Assembly (NCBI GenBank): GCA_963082975.1 | Contig: OY720348.1 | Location: 59,743,461-59,807,460 of the forward strand | Reading direction: 5' to 3' | DNA length: 64,000 nt | From: Labia minor | Lineage: Eukaryota > Arthropoda > Insecta > Dermaptera > Spongiphoridae | Shown here: positions 1 through 10,665 of the stretch, piece after piece | How the letters are laid out: each line of letters starts with the position of its first letter | Numbering within the stretch: the first letter of the stretch is position 1 | Position numbers and translations under genes: made by a program | The notes under the pieces: model-generated | The model's database searches: none | What the model was told of the DNA's origin: nothing | Seen by the model: the letters and a program-made list of their open reading frames with translations, nothing else

Positions 1-488
1 TCATGTTTTATCTCTCTAGGAGAGCCGGACGGTCGCGTGATTTCGGCGAATTCCAGGAGGATAGGATGGAGTGGGGATTTCTCTTCAATAGAATTGATGA
101 GGGGTGCTGGGGTGGCCTCTTGCCGGACGCCTCTTGTTGTGAAGTCCGGGTCTATTAAACGCCTTCTCCTGCAGTCCACCATGAGGTTGTAGGACGAGAG
201 GAAGTCCATCCCGATGATGGGCACGTCGACGTTTGCCAGGATAAATTTCCAGGGGAACAGCCGTCCGTATCCCAGGTCCAGTCTTATATTCACATATCCG
301 TAAGTGTGGATCGGTGTGCCGTTCACTGCCGAGAGCATGTAACTCGACGGTTGTCCTTTCCCTCGAGTAAATTTTCGAGGAAAAATCGAGACGTCGGATC
401 CCGTATCGACGAGGAAGCTCTTCCCCGTAGTCCTATCTCTGCTGAAGAATCGCGGCGGCTTTGTGGGGCAACCTGTACCGCCGATTAC
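1..488 (-). pseudogene. Ty3/Gypsy-type retropepsin (pol) fragment
   Basis: Read on the minus strand, this stretch is open to the window edge and encodes part of an LTR-retrotransposon polyprotein. The aspartic protease active site appears as FLVDTGSDVSIFP, with the catalytic Asp codon at 405-407. The flap and the second conserved block follow as VPIIGMDFLSSYNLMVDC. This order (LVDTG, then IIG.DFL about 60 residues on) is that of Ty3/Gypsy retropepsins, which cleave Gag-Pol in the particle. The frame meets a stop at 522-524, just upstream of where homology ends, so the 5' side is broken. The element continues beyond base 1. The region is far more GC-rich than its surroundings, which fits a relatively young insert. 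Class is confident; autonomy cannot be judged here. Confidence 0.8.
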
Positions 489-489
489 G

Positions 490-558
490 GGGGAACAGCC
501 GTCCGTATCCCAGGTCCAGTCTTATATTCATATGGCCGTATGTGTGGATCGGTGTGCC
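490..558. repeat. 69-bp direct duplication of retropepsin sequence
   Basis: This stretch repeats bases about 252-320 with only a few differences, in the same orientation. It therefore duplicates a slice of the protease coding region upstream of the protease itself and ends where the jockey sequence begins. It looks like a rearrangement scar and not coding sequence, because the duplicated part carries the in-frame stop at 522-524. Confidence 0.75.
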
Positions 559-619
559 TAAATTTTCTCAATATACTTAAATTAGATATTGTTGGACCTT
601 TGATATCATTTGGAATTAG

Positions 620-1751
620 ATTTCGAATTGAATTTTCCTTGATAAAGTCAGTCACGAGGGCCTACTATATAAGATCATTAAGAAATTACCAGAAAAATTC
701 ACAAGTATCTTAAAATCATACCTCTTTGATAGATAATTTCTGGTAAAATATGGTGATGCCTGCTCTAGTCTAATGGAAATAAAAGCTGGAGTCCCACAGG
801 GCCAGCATTCTAGGACCGGCTCTCTTCCTTTTATATATGGCTGACATTCCGACTTCCCCTTTTACAAATATAGCTTCCTTCGCTGACGATACTGCAATTC
901 TGGCATCTCATGCAAACTGCGAAGTGATCACTAGCAGAATACAAGACCACCTAAATCAACTCGAAAAGTGGTTTTTGAAATGGGGCCTGACGGTTAACTC
1001 AAACAAATCCTCCTGCGTTACCTTCACACTAAAAAGACCAACATGTCCCCCTCTACGGTTAAATAACTCCACTATACCACAATGCGACCATGCCAAGTAC
1101 CTGGGCATTCATCTGGACAGGCGTCTTACTTGGGCAAATCACATAGCTGCCAAAAAAGCCCAAGTCGAACTTGAGTATAGGAAACTCTACTGGCTGATGG
1201 GTCGACGCTCCAGTCTAAACTTAAACAACAAACTACTCATTTACACCAGCATTTTAAAACCCAAGTGGAGCTATGGCATTGAGTTATGGGGCACAGCCAG
1301 TAAATCAAATATGATGAAGATCCAAAGGCTACAAAATAAAATTCTCAGGCGACATTACTTGTGCTCCTGGTACGTCGCAAACGCCTTGATTCACAAGGAT
1401 TTGAAAATAAAATCGGTCATTGATGAATGCTCTTCAAAAAGTGCTAAGTACCTTGAAAGATTGAACAGGCACCCTAACCAACTAATCAATAATCTTCTCC
1501 AGGAATCCAGGCCCTGTCGTCTTAAGCGAATGGACCCCTTTGACTTACACTCAAGAAACGCTTTGTAAAAACACCTAATTAAAATGCATTCTTTAAAATA
1601 AATGTGGCAGCCTCTGGGCGGGCCCTTTTTTGTTTTATTTCTATCACACCTGTAAATAATTGTACGCAAAATGTATATTAATTTTACTTATTGTCCCTCT
1701 GGGACAGATTGTAAAAATAAAATGAGTTAATAAAAAAAAAAAAAAAAAAAA
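620..1751 (+). mobile_element. 5'-truncated jockey-clade non-LTR retrotransposon
   Basis: The element holds the second half of a jockey-type reverse transcriptase, a short 3' UTR and a terminal A run (about 1731-1750), the usual 3' end of a LINE. The 5' end lies somewhere near 560-620 next to the Gypsy fragment; 5' truncation is typical of target-primed reverse transcription. I could not find convincing target-site duplications. An AATAAA-like signal stands just before the A run. Confidence 0.85.
641..1568 (+). pseudogene. jockey reverse transcriptase, C-terminal half, broken
   Basis: RT motif A is visible as DKVSHEGLLYK (Asp at 641-643), followed by the GVPQG block (788-802) and the catalytic FADD box (879-890). 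After these come YLGIHLDRRLTW and the thumb-like ILKPKWSYGIELWG segment, in the order of jockey-clade RTs. Two lesions break the gene: an in-frame TAA at 734-736, between motif A and GVPQG, and a one-base insertion near 803 that shifts the frame between GVPQG and FADD. From 804 the frame is open for about 255 codons to the TAA at 1566-1568. The ATG at 837 is internal and not a true start. The protein would reverse-transcribe the element's own RNA. Identity is confident; it is non-functional. Confidence 0.88.
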
Positions 1752-1999
1752 TTTACCCAATATAGGCTATCTATTAATAATATTATCTATTTTTTTATTG
1801 AAATTGAAACATTATATATTCATTTGTTCATATTTTAATGCATTAATTATTATGATGAGGCCTCCAATGAATATAAATAAAATAGCATAAATTCATTCAA
1901 ATCAGAAATAGATCAAAGAAATCATTATGTTAAATTATTGAAATTGTCTCAATGAGATATTTAATATTGAAAGATAAACTAAAAATTAGTATACTAATG
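1752..1999. other. A+T-rich spacer, nothing recognised
   Basis: Low-complexity A+T sequence after the jockey A tail. I see no coding frame or repeat. It ends with the target-site copy of the next hAT MITE. Confidence 0.6.
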
Positions 2000-2217
2000 C
2001 AGTGTTTCTCAACCTTTTAGTATTCACGGTCCAATTTTCAATGATAATTTTCATCGCGCCCTTTTTTTTGTTTTTAAGAACCATATTGAAAAAAATTGAT
2101 AAATAATCGAAAATGTTCAAAAGTTTGCCCACAAAATCATCTTAGCTTTTTTTTTATTGAAAAAAGTCGGGAATTTTGGATATGCATCGCGCACCACAGG
2201 TTGAGTACAGGTCACTG
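2000..2217. mobile_element. hAT-superfamily MITE (218 bp)
   Basis: The ends are imperfect inverted repeats (CAGTGTTTCTCAACCTTTT on the left; the right end complements to CAGTGACCTGTACTCAACC). The element is flanked by a perfect 8-bp target duplication, TACTAATG, at 1992-1999 and 2218-2225. CAGNG termini and 8-bp duplications define hAT elements. The interior is non-coding and carries the AACCATATTGAAAAAA segment also seen in other hAT MITEs of this window. Confidence 0.9.
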
Positions 2218-2225
2218 TACTAATG

Positions 2226-2929
2226 GATAATATCACCCCACCACGGTGTACATACGTATATAATTATCATTATTATTATTTGGTGATTGAGCACTTCAGC
2301 AATAAGGGCCATTTGTGTTATATCTCAATATATATATCTATATACATATAGTATTATATTTTTTTAAATTGAAGAGGATTTTCCATATTCCAAGCTATCA
2401 TATTCTAATTGGATTCTTTTCTTTTCGTTTTCGGTTCAAATTTCCAGATAATTGTTCTCCGGTTATAAATTATATAGCACATAAAATTAAAGCTATATTC
2501 GAGAAGCTTTGGTGTGTAAAGAAATTGAATAAATTTTAATTCAATATGAATACGATCATATCACATTTTGCAATAAATATATTTTTATAATTATTTTAAT
2601 AGATGAAATTCTATTTTTTTAAATAGTTAATATAGTGAACTCTCTTTGTAAGCAACCTCAATACAAGCAACTTTTTTTTAGTTCAACTGTTCTATATAAG
2701 CAAGTTATTTTTTAAAAGCTAAATATTTAACAGCTGTTCATAACAACATAACCTCAATTTGTAAAAATATCTGTTATTGGAATATGTTTGTGTTTTATGC
2801 TTCCTGTATTGAAGTTAATTTATGTTAATTAGAATAGTTATTTATATTTATTCTGTGACACAGTTTAGTTATTAAAAGAAATAAGGAAAAATATTTTCCA
2901 GGCGGTAAGTATTTTTTATATTTCTTTTT

Positions 2930-2984
<55 letters not shown>

Positions 2985-3235
2985 CAACTTTCCCAATAAG
3001 AAACTTTTTTATTGAAATTGGTTCAAATGAGTTGCTTATATAGATCGTTCACTGTAATTACAAAATCAAAGTAAATTGTTTGTAAATTAAAAGAACATTA
3101 CCGATTGTTTGATTGGTTCAGGTTTTCAATTAAGTTGAAGTATCGATATCACCTATGAATCATATATAAATCATGTTTTTTGCTTTTTCAAAGTGTTGGT
3201 CAAAATGAGAAGACGGGTGTTGACGATACATTGAC

Positions 3236-3238
<3 letters not shown>
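2226..3238. other. A+T-rich spacer with (TA)n microsatellite
   Basis: Low-complexity sequence with a TA dinucleotide run at about 2936-2983. An ATG frame at 2315-2539 is A+T noise with no protein-like composition. No gene is supported. Confidence 0.6.
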
Positions 3239-3267
<29 letters not shown>

Positions 3268-3269
<2 letters not shown>

Positions 3270-3541
3270 GGCGCCATAGGGTGGGAGGTAGCGTCGCTGC
3301 CTCATATTCTCGTGGTCCCGGGCCTGGTAAAGAATTTCTCTAGCTGTGGTCTATGGGACGGAGTCAACCCAGCCTCCGGGATCAATATTGGGAAGCTACT
3401 TGATAAAAAGTAGCGCCTCCGATCAAAAAAATCAAGCTAAAGGTTGATAGGACCCGTTCTACTGATCATAGGACACCTCATTGATATAACCGACTTGATA
3501 GGCGTTGTCCTTGCGTAGGACGTACAAAAGTCGGAGGTTTA
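3268..3541 (+). mobile_element. tRNA-derived SINE-like element, copy 1
   Basis: The head resembles a tRNA: a D-arm-like stretch (GGGAGGTAGCGTCGCTG) and, about 30 bases on, a T-arm-like GTGGTCCCGGG. The body contains a short hairpin (GCTACTTGATAAAAAGTAGC) and ends in ACAAAAGTCGGAGGTTT before A+T sequence. A second, similar full-length copy lies at 25095-25348 and a 3' piece at 4359-4512. Pol III promoter function is inferred from the tRNA resemblance. The 5' flank is a (TA)n run (3239-3267), so the target duplication cannot be read. Confidence 0.6.
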
Positions 3542-4358
3542 TATATATAATACCGAATTATGAAGTTTATTATTTTTATATGTACAACAATAATAACGGA
3601 TGTTGGTTTTAGTGAATTAACTAATTTTATTTTATTTAATCACAACGAAATCTATTTATTTTACCACTCATTTGAGTTTTTTTCGTAAAAAAAAACATTA
3701 TAATATTTAATATTTTTTAAAATCTATTTATTTCTATCTCTATGAGAGAGACAGAGACAGAGAGATCAACTAAATTATCTTTCTAATCGGAATAAATGAA
3801 TAAAATTCTGTTTACATCACTTGAAAAAAAATGCTTATTTCGATTTTTCTCATTCAATCTAGAGTTGTTTAACTTATCAATAAATCATATTTCTGACAGC
3901 AAACAACATTAAGGTCCCCTTCTCCAGCCACCTCCCTCTCTCTCAAAAATAAAAATAAAAATATAAAATATTTTATTAGATACTTAAATTATATATTTTT
4001 AAGTTAAAGAAACAAATCCGAGATCGCACAAATATCTCTTGATAGGAAATTATTCCTACCCTCCACCATTTTTCGAGGAAAAGCTAAAATCAATCAAATC
4101 ACGATAAAAATGTTAAAATGAGTTAACGACTAGGTAACGAACGATCATGCGTATTAATATTTATAAGTATATGAAATAACAACAAGTCTATAATGGAAAT
4201 TAACGAGATATGGAATTTAATTAAAATTCTTTAGTTATATATACCTACACAGTACTAGGGAATTAAGTGGAGTAAGTCAACAATCATCTACTTTCTATTG
4301 TCATCAAAAATATAGTGAAATATTTATTAAATAATCCCTTTTAATTATTTTCCAATTG
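3542..4358. other. A+T-rich spacer, nothing recognised
   Basis: Mostly A/T runs with a short (AG)n stretch near 3740-3765. I see no coding frame or terminal inverted repeat. Confidence 0.5.
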
Positions 4359-4512
4359 AGAAGCTACTTGATAAAAAGTAGCGCCTCCGATCAAGATAAT
4401 CAAGATAAAGGAAGAGAGAACCCGTTCTGATCATAGGACGCCTTAAACCTCTTAAGCAGCTATTGTCTTGATAGGCACTGTCGTTGTGTAGGATATATAC
4501 AAAAGCAAAAAG
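4359..4512 (+). repeat. 3' fragment of the SINE-like element
   Basis: Begins with the shared hairpin segment (GAAGCTACTTGATAAAAAGT) and follows the body of the copies at 3268 and 25095, with several indels, to ACAAAAGCAAAAAG. The tRNA-like head is missing. It is the most diverged of the three copies. Confidence 0.65.
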
Positions 4513-4530
4513 TTTTTGTTTTATTATCTT

Positions 4531-4678
4531 TCAATATTGACGAAAATCATATGAAAAGTTCACAAGAATTTTCATCCCTAAATCTACAGTTAGGATCTGC
4601 TATGTTATTTCATCTGAGATGCTTAGTTTCTTAGCAATTTCAGAGAACTTTTCAATAAACTCTCCCAAAATAAAGTTG
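4531..4678 (-). pseudogene. possible copia-type gag fragment
   Basis: On the minus strand one frame reads LGEFIEKFSEIAKKLSISDE, then a TAG, then about 20 more protein-like residues. The pattern (an amphipathic FIEKFSEIAKKL helix followed by SDE and a hydrophobic QILT stretch) resembles the central part of Copia gag proteins. It is short and interrupted, and I base the call on pattern alone. It could also be part of an unrelated coding relic. Confidence 0.3.
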
Positions 4679-4679
4679 T

Positions 4680-5280
4680 ATTATAACAATTGAATTGATT
4701 ACAATAATATTTTAATTTTAATCATTATATGAATGTTTTAAATCAAATTTCTGATTTTAATCTCGATAAAAATAATTATTATTTTAAACTTTTTATCTAA
4801 ACATTTATTCACTGCTTTTTTATTTTTAAATGATCTATTTTAAGATTAAACAAAAACTTCTTTTCAACGTAACTATACAAGTTATTCTCTAGCAGAAATT
4901 ATGAAATTCAATGATCAAAATATATAAATTTTTATTTTAATTTTATATTAATGAAATATGTAATTTATTTAATTTATACTAAAAAAGTTATAAATTTAAT
5001 TAAATAAATTATAAAATTATTATTTCATATTTATTAAATATTATAGTTATCATCTACATGAAAATCAACATGAAAATCAATTAAATAAATTAGTTTTATT
5101 TTAAAACACAAATATTTAATATATTTTGATTTTATGAACCTGTTCAATTAATAAAAAAATAAAAATTATTTTTCCTATAAATAAGTCTTATCCAATTTTA
5201 TTAACCTCAATAACCCCCTAATGCATGAATATGATCAAAATCTTTTGGCTGAAATTAAGAAATACATAAACTAATATGTA
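4680..5280. other. A+T-rich spacer, nothing recognised
   Basis: Long A/T tracts with no coding frame or repeat recognised. It ends at the terminal repeat of the mariner fragment. Confidence 0.5.
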
Positions 5281-5473
5281 TACGAGGTCTGTTCAAAAAA
5301 AGGTGAATTTTGAATTTTCGCGGGCTGTGTACATTCTATTATCGAATTATTTTTTTGTTATGTTGGTACACATATGTTTCTCATATGTTGACATTATCAG
5401 CCATTTTGGATTAGTAGTTTGTTTTAGACAACTGAAAAAGTTAGTCACGTTTTTGTCTGTTCTTCGATTTTTG
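5281..5473 (+). mobile_element. mariner 5' end fragment (TIR plus 5' UTR)
   Basis: Starts with the terminal repeat TACGAGGTCTGTTCAAAA and continues for about 190 bases, matching the 5' end of the minus-strand mariner at 19966-20808 (including GACAACTGAAAAAGTTAGTC). It stops before the transposase start. The frame at 5276-5584 reads through this UTR and is not a gene. Confidence 0.75.
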
Positions 5474-6091
5474 TTATTTATTTTATTATTTTTGTATACA
5501 AATATATTTTTACTAGTAGTTAGATTAAATTTGAATAAATATTTCTATATTAAAACATTTTATTGCAATAGAAATAGATATTAAATTAAAATAAAAAAAG
5601 TTGTGATAAAAAAAAATTGGAAAAATCAATTAATATTCCAGCTACATAGTAAGGAGTTCCCAAACTTATTTGAACTTCCCTTTTTTCAGAAATACTATTA
5701 TACTACCCTTTAATTTAATTTTTTAAATAAATTTTAATAACATTTCAACAGAAATATAGAATTATGTATATTTATAAAATATAGTAAAAAAAGGTGTAAA
5801 TTAGAAATGTTGTTGTTTGAAATTAAGAAACTATCTATTGAACTCACAATAGAATGATAATACAATTTTCCTCAAATGCACTTGTGGCTATCACCGTTCC
5901 CCTGGAATTCTGAAGCACTCACATGAAGGCAGAAGCACCCACTATAGGAATCAGAGAACAAAAACATCACGATCTAGATAAATAGATGTGGATCTCGTAG
6001 TAAACTACTAATCGGAAATTTAGAAATTTCGGATTTTTTACAAACAATATTAGTGTTTTATATAAACCGAGACATTCTTATGATGATAATG
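5474..6091. other. spacer with one higher-complexity patch
   Basis: Mostly A+T. Bases about 5878-5990 are clearly more complex and GC-richer but have no clear frame, and I do not recognise them. Confidence 0.4.
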
Positions 6092-6099
6092 ATTTACAG

Positions 6100-6273
6100 C
6101 AGGGGTGTCTAAACTAAGCAAAAAAAAAAAAATATCCTGGGCTGCACATAAATATCATTTTACCTTTATTTTTTAAAACCATATTGAAAAAATTTTAATA
6201 TTTTCATAATTCAACTCAACTCAAAGGGTTTTGGGCCGCATGTGGCCCGGGGGCCGCACTTTAGACAAGCCTG
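6100..6273. mobile_element. hAT-superfamily MITE (174 bp)
   Basis: Terminal inverted repeats CAGGGGTGTCTAAACT (left) and CAGGCTTGTCTAAAGT (complement of the right end) are flanked by a perfect 8-bp duplication ATTTACAG at 6092-6099 and 6274-6281. The interior carries GGCCGCATGTGGCCCGGGGG, the GC-rich subterminal motif common in this type of hAT MITE, and the shared AACCATATTGAAAAAA block. It is non-coding. Confidence 0.92.
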
Positions 6274-6281
6274 ATTTACAG

Positions 6282-7189
6282 TATGATTTGAAAAGTAACT
6301 GATAATTTATTAATATTGAGTATAAACATAATATAATCCATAACGATATATTTAAATTTACATAAAATAATATCAACAATGACAAAAGTAAAATATTATA
6401 TTTGGTTAAAGTTAAAAAGAAATAATAATTAAAAAATTACATATTGATAATATATTTGATATTTATGGTGTATGTATAATATTCAATTTAGTAATTTTAC
6501 AATGATCAGCGATCAGCCTAATTACTAATTAATTCTACGTAAATAGTAAAAATATTAAAAGATATGAAATATTACATTAAACATTGAATATTTGAAAAAG
6601 AAAATAAAAAGTTAAAAATAATCGCGATATTCAATTATTTTTTTAAATTATAAATTAAATAAAAAAAAAAACAATTGAATATTTAATAGGGCCTCCTCCT
6701 TCCCCATAAATAAGCCCTTCCAAGCCTCGCCTTACGGAATTTGGTAAAAGAAATGAAAAATAAAGTTCGCCTTATTACAAAAATAATAATAAGGCGTTCG
6801 GTCTGTAAGTCTCTTTGAATTAGCTGAGAGAGTCTTGAATTTTTTGGAATTCGGAATTCCCATTTGGAGCAACATGGAAGAGAACCTACCTACCAACCCT
6901 TTCAATACGATTTTTTTTTTTTTAACAATTCATGTAATATTTAAAGCACAAAATATTTATTTCTAATTTAGTTTAGCGGGAAAAATATCATATTATTATT
7001 TATATTTATTGATTATTGTAAAATAATAATTGGAACATATTGTTCCAATAGTATTGGTGAGAGTGGGTCGTATGTGTCCCAACAGTATTTTATGATAGGA
7101 AAATAGTGGAGCATATAAAATTTTTGTTGAACGAAAAAGAAAATAAAATAAATAAAAAACATCATGGTATTATCTAGTCATTATATTTA
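6282..7189. other. A+T-rich spacer; unassigned complex patch 6690-6900
   Basis: Mainly A+T. The patch at 6690-6900 has ordinary complexity, a GGAATTCGGAATTCC palindrome near 6848 and no convincing frame. Nothing else recognised. Confidence 0.4.
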
Positions 7190-7474
7190 GTTTACACGGG
7201 CTTAGTTCTTGTCATTAGTTCAGGAGTGGGCAAATACTTTTAATCGCGGGCCTTTTGAACGCCCGCCGGCCCGTTGAAAAAGTTGGCTCTTATTTTCATT
7301 TTTTGTTCAATATGTCTCTAAAAAAAAAAAAGAAAAAAAAGATAAATTTTTTTATTAAGGTTTTGGAAATATGGTCCTCCGGCCCGGAAGACATTTTTAA
7401 AATTTCATTTTGGCCCGCGCTTAAAAGTATTTGCTCACCCCTGCACTAATGACAAGAACTAAGCCCGTGTAAAC
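7190..7474. mobile_element. palindromic TIR element with hAT-like inner termini (285 bp)
   Basis: The two ends are inverted copies over about 63 bp with roughly four mismatches; the outer 30 bp (from GTTTACACGGGCTTAG) are perfect. TA dinucleotides flank both sides (7188-7189, 7475-7476), suggesting a Tc1/mariner-type TA insertion. Immediately inside, the repeats continue as CAGGAGTGGGCAAATACTTT, which by itself looks like a hAT terminus, but no 8-bp duplication separates inner and outer parts. The ORF that crosses it (7255-7449) is not protein-like. Confidence 0.75.
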
Positions 7475-7502
7475 TAGGCTTAAGAGGTTGCATGATCTCC
7501 AA

Positions 7503-7721
7503 CAGGGGTGGGCAAAATCCGGCCCGCGGGCTGGATCTGGCCCTTTTGCTTATTTTATCCGGCCCCGTTGAAAAGTTTGGCTCTTATTTTGATCTTTCAT
7601 TCAATTTCGTTCAATATGGCTCTTTTTTTTACGAATGTCCCGGTTTGGTGTTTCGAAATATGATCCTCCGGCCCGGCAGACATTTTGCAAATTTCATTTT
7701 AAAAGTATTTGCCCACCTCTG
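7503..7721. mobile_element. hAT-superfamily MITE (219 bp)
   Basis: Left end CAGGGGTGGGCAAAATCCGG with GGCCCGCGGGC subterminal; the right end complements to CAGAGGTGGGCAAATACTTT. The presumed 8-bp duplication is ATCTCCAA / ATCACCAC (6 of 8 match), so the copy is somewhat decayed. It is related to the inner part of the neighbouring palindromic element. Frames through it are shadows. Confidence 0.8.
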
Positions 7722-7729
7722 ATCACCAC

Positions 7730-8682
7730 CAATCTGGGTGGATCGCTCATGCTAATCGAAAAGACCCTATGCTCCAAAGATAAACAACAATTGTTCCTAT
7801 TCAGGGTATTCTCATTTGGGAACTGTGCTAAATTACCCTCCTGAAAGCCCGTTCATTCGATCCACTTCAACTACCCTCTCAGCAATTCAAAAAGGCAGAA
7901 TTCAGACAAGGCATGCAATTCATGGAACCCTACCTTTTTATATATTGGTATGGTACTTGTTTCAACTCCCCTCACTTTTTATTTATTAATTTTTATTTAA
8001 TCTATTTATTAGGAGGATGGAAGTAGGAGTCAACCTTTTAAAAATCCCTTACAACAAAATCTTTATACCAAAAAATAAGCCCCCCTTCCAGAATAACCTT
8101 TCGTTCTATTTCCTCTTTTATCATTGATTCTTCTTGAAAGATATACTCTGAAATTTCATGATCTCTCTAAATTCTATAATATAATTAAATATATTTCTCT
8201 ATAAGCCCCAAATGAATATTAACAAAACAAAAAGTTTAATGTAAATTGTAAATTCAATCATAATTATACATTCAAATATATATGATAAAATTTTCTTTAA
8301 ATATTACATTTAGATTTTGAAATTAATAAAATTTATACCTCTTTGTAAATGTGCTATATTTTTAAAAAAAAAAATTATTTTCTTAGTCTCCAATGAATAT
8401 TATAACTACAAGTGAGCACATCCACAGCTTTTCATTCTATTTCACCCAATTTCAACCAAATTTGATATTTAAATATTAAACCTCATTCTCTCTCTATCAT
8501 ACTTCACAATTCCGAAAACATTATCTTAGGCATATTATAAGTATAAGTAAATATTAATGTTTTATATATACAGAGTTTCATTAGTCTATATGATTTAGCA
8601 TAAATAATAGAAAATAAATACTAAGAAATAGACTTTTGATTTTGAACTGTAATTCTAATCCTCTTCTTTTTAGTTTACATTT
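7730..8682. other. spacer; unassigned complex patch 7730-7940
   Basis: Bases 7730-7940 have gene-like complexity but only interrupted frames on either strand; I cannot identify them. The rest is A+T-rich. Confidence 0.35.
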
Positions 8683-8690
8683 ATTTATTT

Positions 8691-10104
8691 CATGGGTCGC
8701 CAAAGTAGTCTATATCGGGGATGGCGAACCTTTTTCAATGTCCGTGCCACAAAATTATAAAAAATCTTTTTGAAGTTACAAAATTGTAATAATTTTTTTT
8801 CTCCACCATCTGTACCCTTTTTAGCTTGAATCTATAATTGAATATTTTTGTATAACTTCTAACTATCCTGTGTTATAATTTTAAATATTAAACTTTATAC
8901 CAAAAAAATAAAATGATTATTAAAATATTTGGAATTTATTTGTGGTAAAAATATATTTTTTCTAAAAATTGTCTATTTTTTTTTTTTTTTTTATTGTATG
9001 GAAATTCTTTAATTGTTTTTAGTTTGTAGTTTTTAGTTGTAGATAATAACCATAAAGTAAAATTTATATCTACATATAACACTTTTTGTCTTGACAATGT
9101 TAAGTTAAATTCTAGAAAGTTTGCGATCCTGGCACTATTCTCCAACCGTCCAATTAACCAAGTAAAGCTTTGTTAAGCTTGATATAAATTTTAAAAAATT
9201 AATATTTCTTTTTTTTTAATAAATATTTATAAAATATACAGCATATATTAAAATATGAGAATATAAGAATATTCTGGTAATATTTCATAGCCCCAATCAA
9301 TTTTGAGTTTATAACTTCACAATTTCCGAAACAAACAGACAAATGGCAGACAAGAAAAATACAAAATTCATATCTGGGTTCTTCAGGCCATGAAGAGTGA
9401 AGATTTGCAAAATATTTTAAATTCTTAACAATGCGATTTATACGGCAACAACACGCAATGACATGAATAGAAGTCCAAATGGTATACACTGTATTTATCA
9501 TGAATGTTTTTTACTGCGAGGGAATTCAAGAGATATTTCAGTAATAAAATATACAATCCATAATTTGTCTATTTTTTTATGTGGCGGTAGATAGATAAAT
9601 AAATATTCAATACTTCAAATTTCATAAATTGTAATTTTAGTAATAATTATTAAAAAAATAATTTTTTCTTTAGGCATGCCATGAAATTTTTCAAATATGC
9701 CACAGGTTCGCCATTCCTGGTCTATATAGACCCCCAAGTGTCTATTTAACAACAGTAGGGGTCGATCTGACACAAGGTATCGAATGGGGGTCGATTGGAA
9801 ATCGAAAGGAAAAACAATTTTTAACACTCAAATAACTGCGTATGTAAAATTTTAAATTTTTTTATAATTGACTTAATAGCATTTTCTTTATAGAAAATAA
9901 AATAATAAACGTAGATATATTTATTCGGGTGAAGAGAAGTAAAAAAATATGTAGCTACTTTTTAATTATTGTTTCTAATTTATTAAATATTTAGGCTAAT
10001 AGATAGTTTTATTTTAATTATCTGAAAATTACCTTTATGAGGGTCAATGGAGATTTCGAAAAATTATATATAGGTCGGTCATCAAAAAAGTTTGGCGTCC
10101 ATTG
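8691..10104. mobile_element. outer hAT-like element, split by a nested hAT
   Basis: Its termini are CATGGGTCGCCAAA on the left and, complemented, CAATGGACGCCAAA on the right, flanked by near-identical 8-bp duplications ATTTATTT (8683-8690) and ATTTATAT (10105-10112). The body is interrupted by the 1004-bp hAT at 8716-9719, only 25 bp inside the left end. What remains of the interior (9728-10090) is non-coding. Confidence 0.7.
8716..9719. mobile_element. nested hAT element (1004 bp)
   Basis: Terminal repeats CGGGGATGGCGAACCTTTTT and, complemented, CAGGAATGGCGAACCTGTGG are flanked by a perfect 8-bp duplication GTCTATAT (8708-8715 and 9720-9727). The length allows for degenerate internal sequence. 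A minus-strand frame at 9199-9501 (100 codons, Cys- and Ile-rich) does not resemble a hAT transposase as far as I can tell, so I treat the element as non-autonomous. Confidence 0.88.
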
Positions 10105-10120
10105 ATTTATATATATATAT

Positions 10121-10665
10121 ACTAGCTGCTCAGAGCGCCTTCGGCGCTCTTCACACCAAGACGGGGGCTCCGCCTCCTGTACCCCCGAGTGGTACATAGT
10201 ATTTGGTTGAAAGTAGTAAAAGGTTTATTATAACAATAATAATAAAATTAATAATAATTTAATAAAATATTAAAATAATAAAAATTAATAAATTTGTAAA
10301 AAAAATATATAATATTTAAAAAAAAAATGTGCCTTTGCGAGTTTCCAACTGAGGAAGCAAAGTCATAAGAAAACGCCTTAGCACGCTCACCCACGAATGA
10401 TTCTTCTTTTCGAATATCCTATTAGGATATATATAGAGGTCAAATTATCGCCAGCAGTGCCTGTATGATCTAGCATTGTAACTAAACTAGTTTTAGGTAA
10501 ATACCACCCCCTGGGCACACCTTACCAATTAGCGGTTTGATAATAAAAAAACAACCTTCTTTGAGGCTTACTGAATATGCATACAAAATTTCATAGGAAT
10601 CGGTCCAGCCGTTTTGGAGGAGTAGGATTTCAAAGTTTTGTGACACGAGAATTTTATATATAAGA
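10121..10665 (+). repeat. dispersed arthropod-type repeat (ACTAGCTGCTC start)
   Basis: Starts with ACTAGCTGCTC and a strong hairpin (AGAGCGCC TTC GGCGCTCT). It contains AATCGGTCCAGCCGTTTTGG near 10600 and ends in TATATATAAGAT. Repeats with this GGTCCAGCCGTTTTGGAG core are widespread in insects. I cannot assign a class, and it appears once here. Confidence 0.5.

Noticed and set aside
9199-9501. A 100-codon ORF inside the nested hAT as a transposase.
   Set aside because: No dimerisation-domain or catalytic pattern of hAT transposases could be seen; the composition is A+T-driven.
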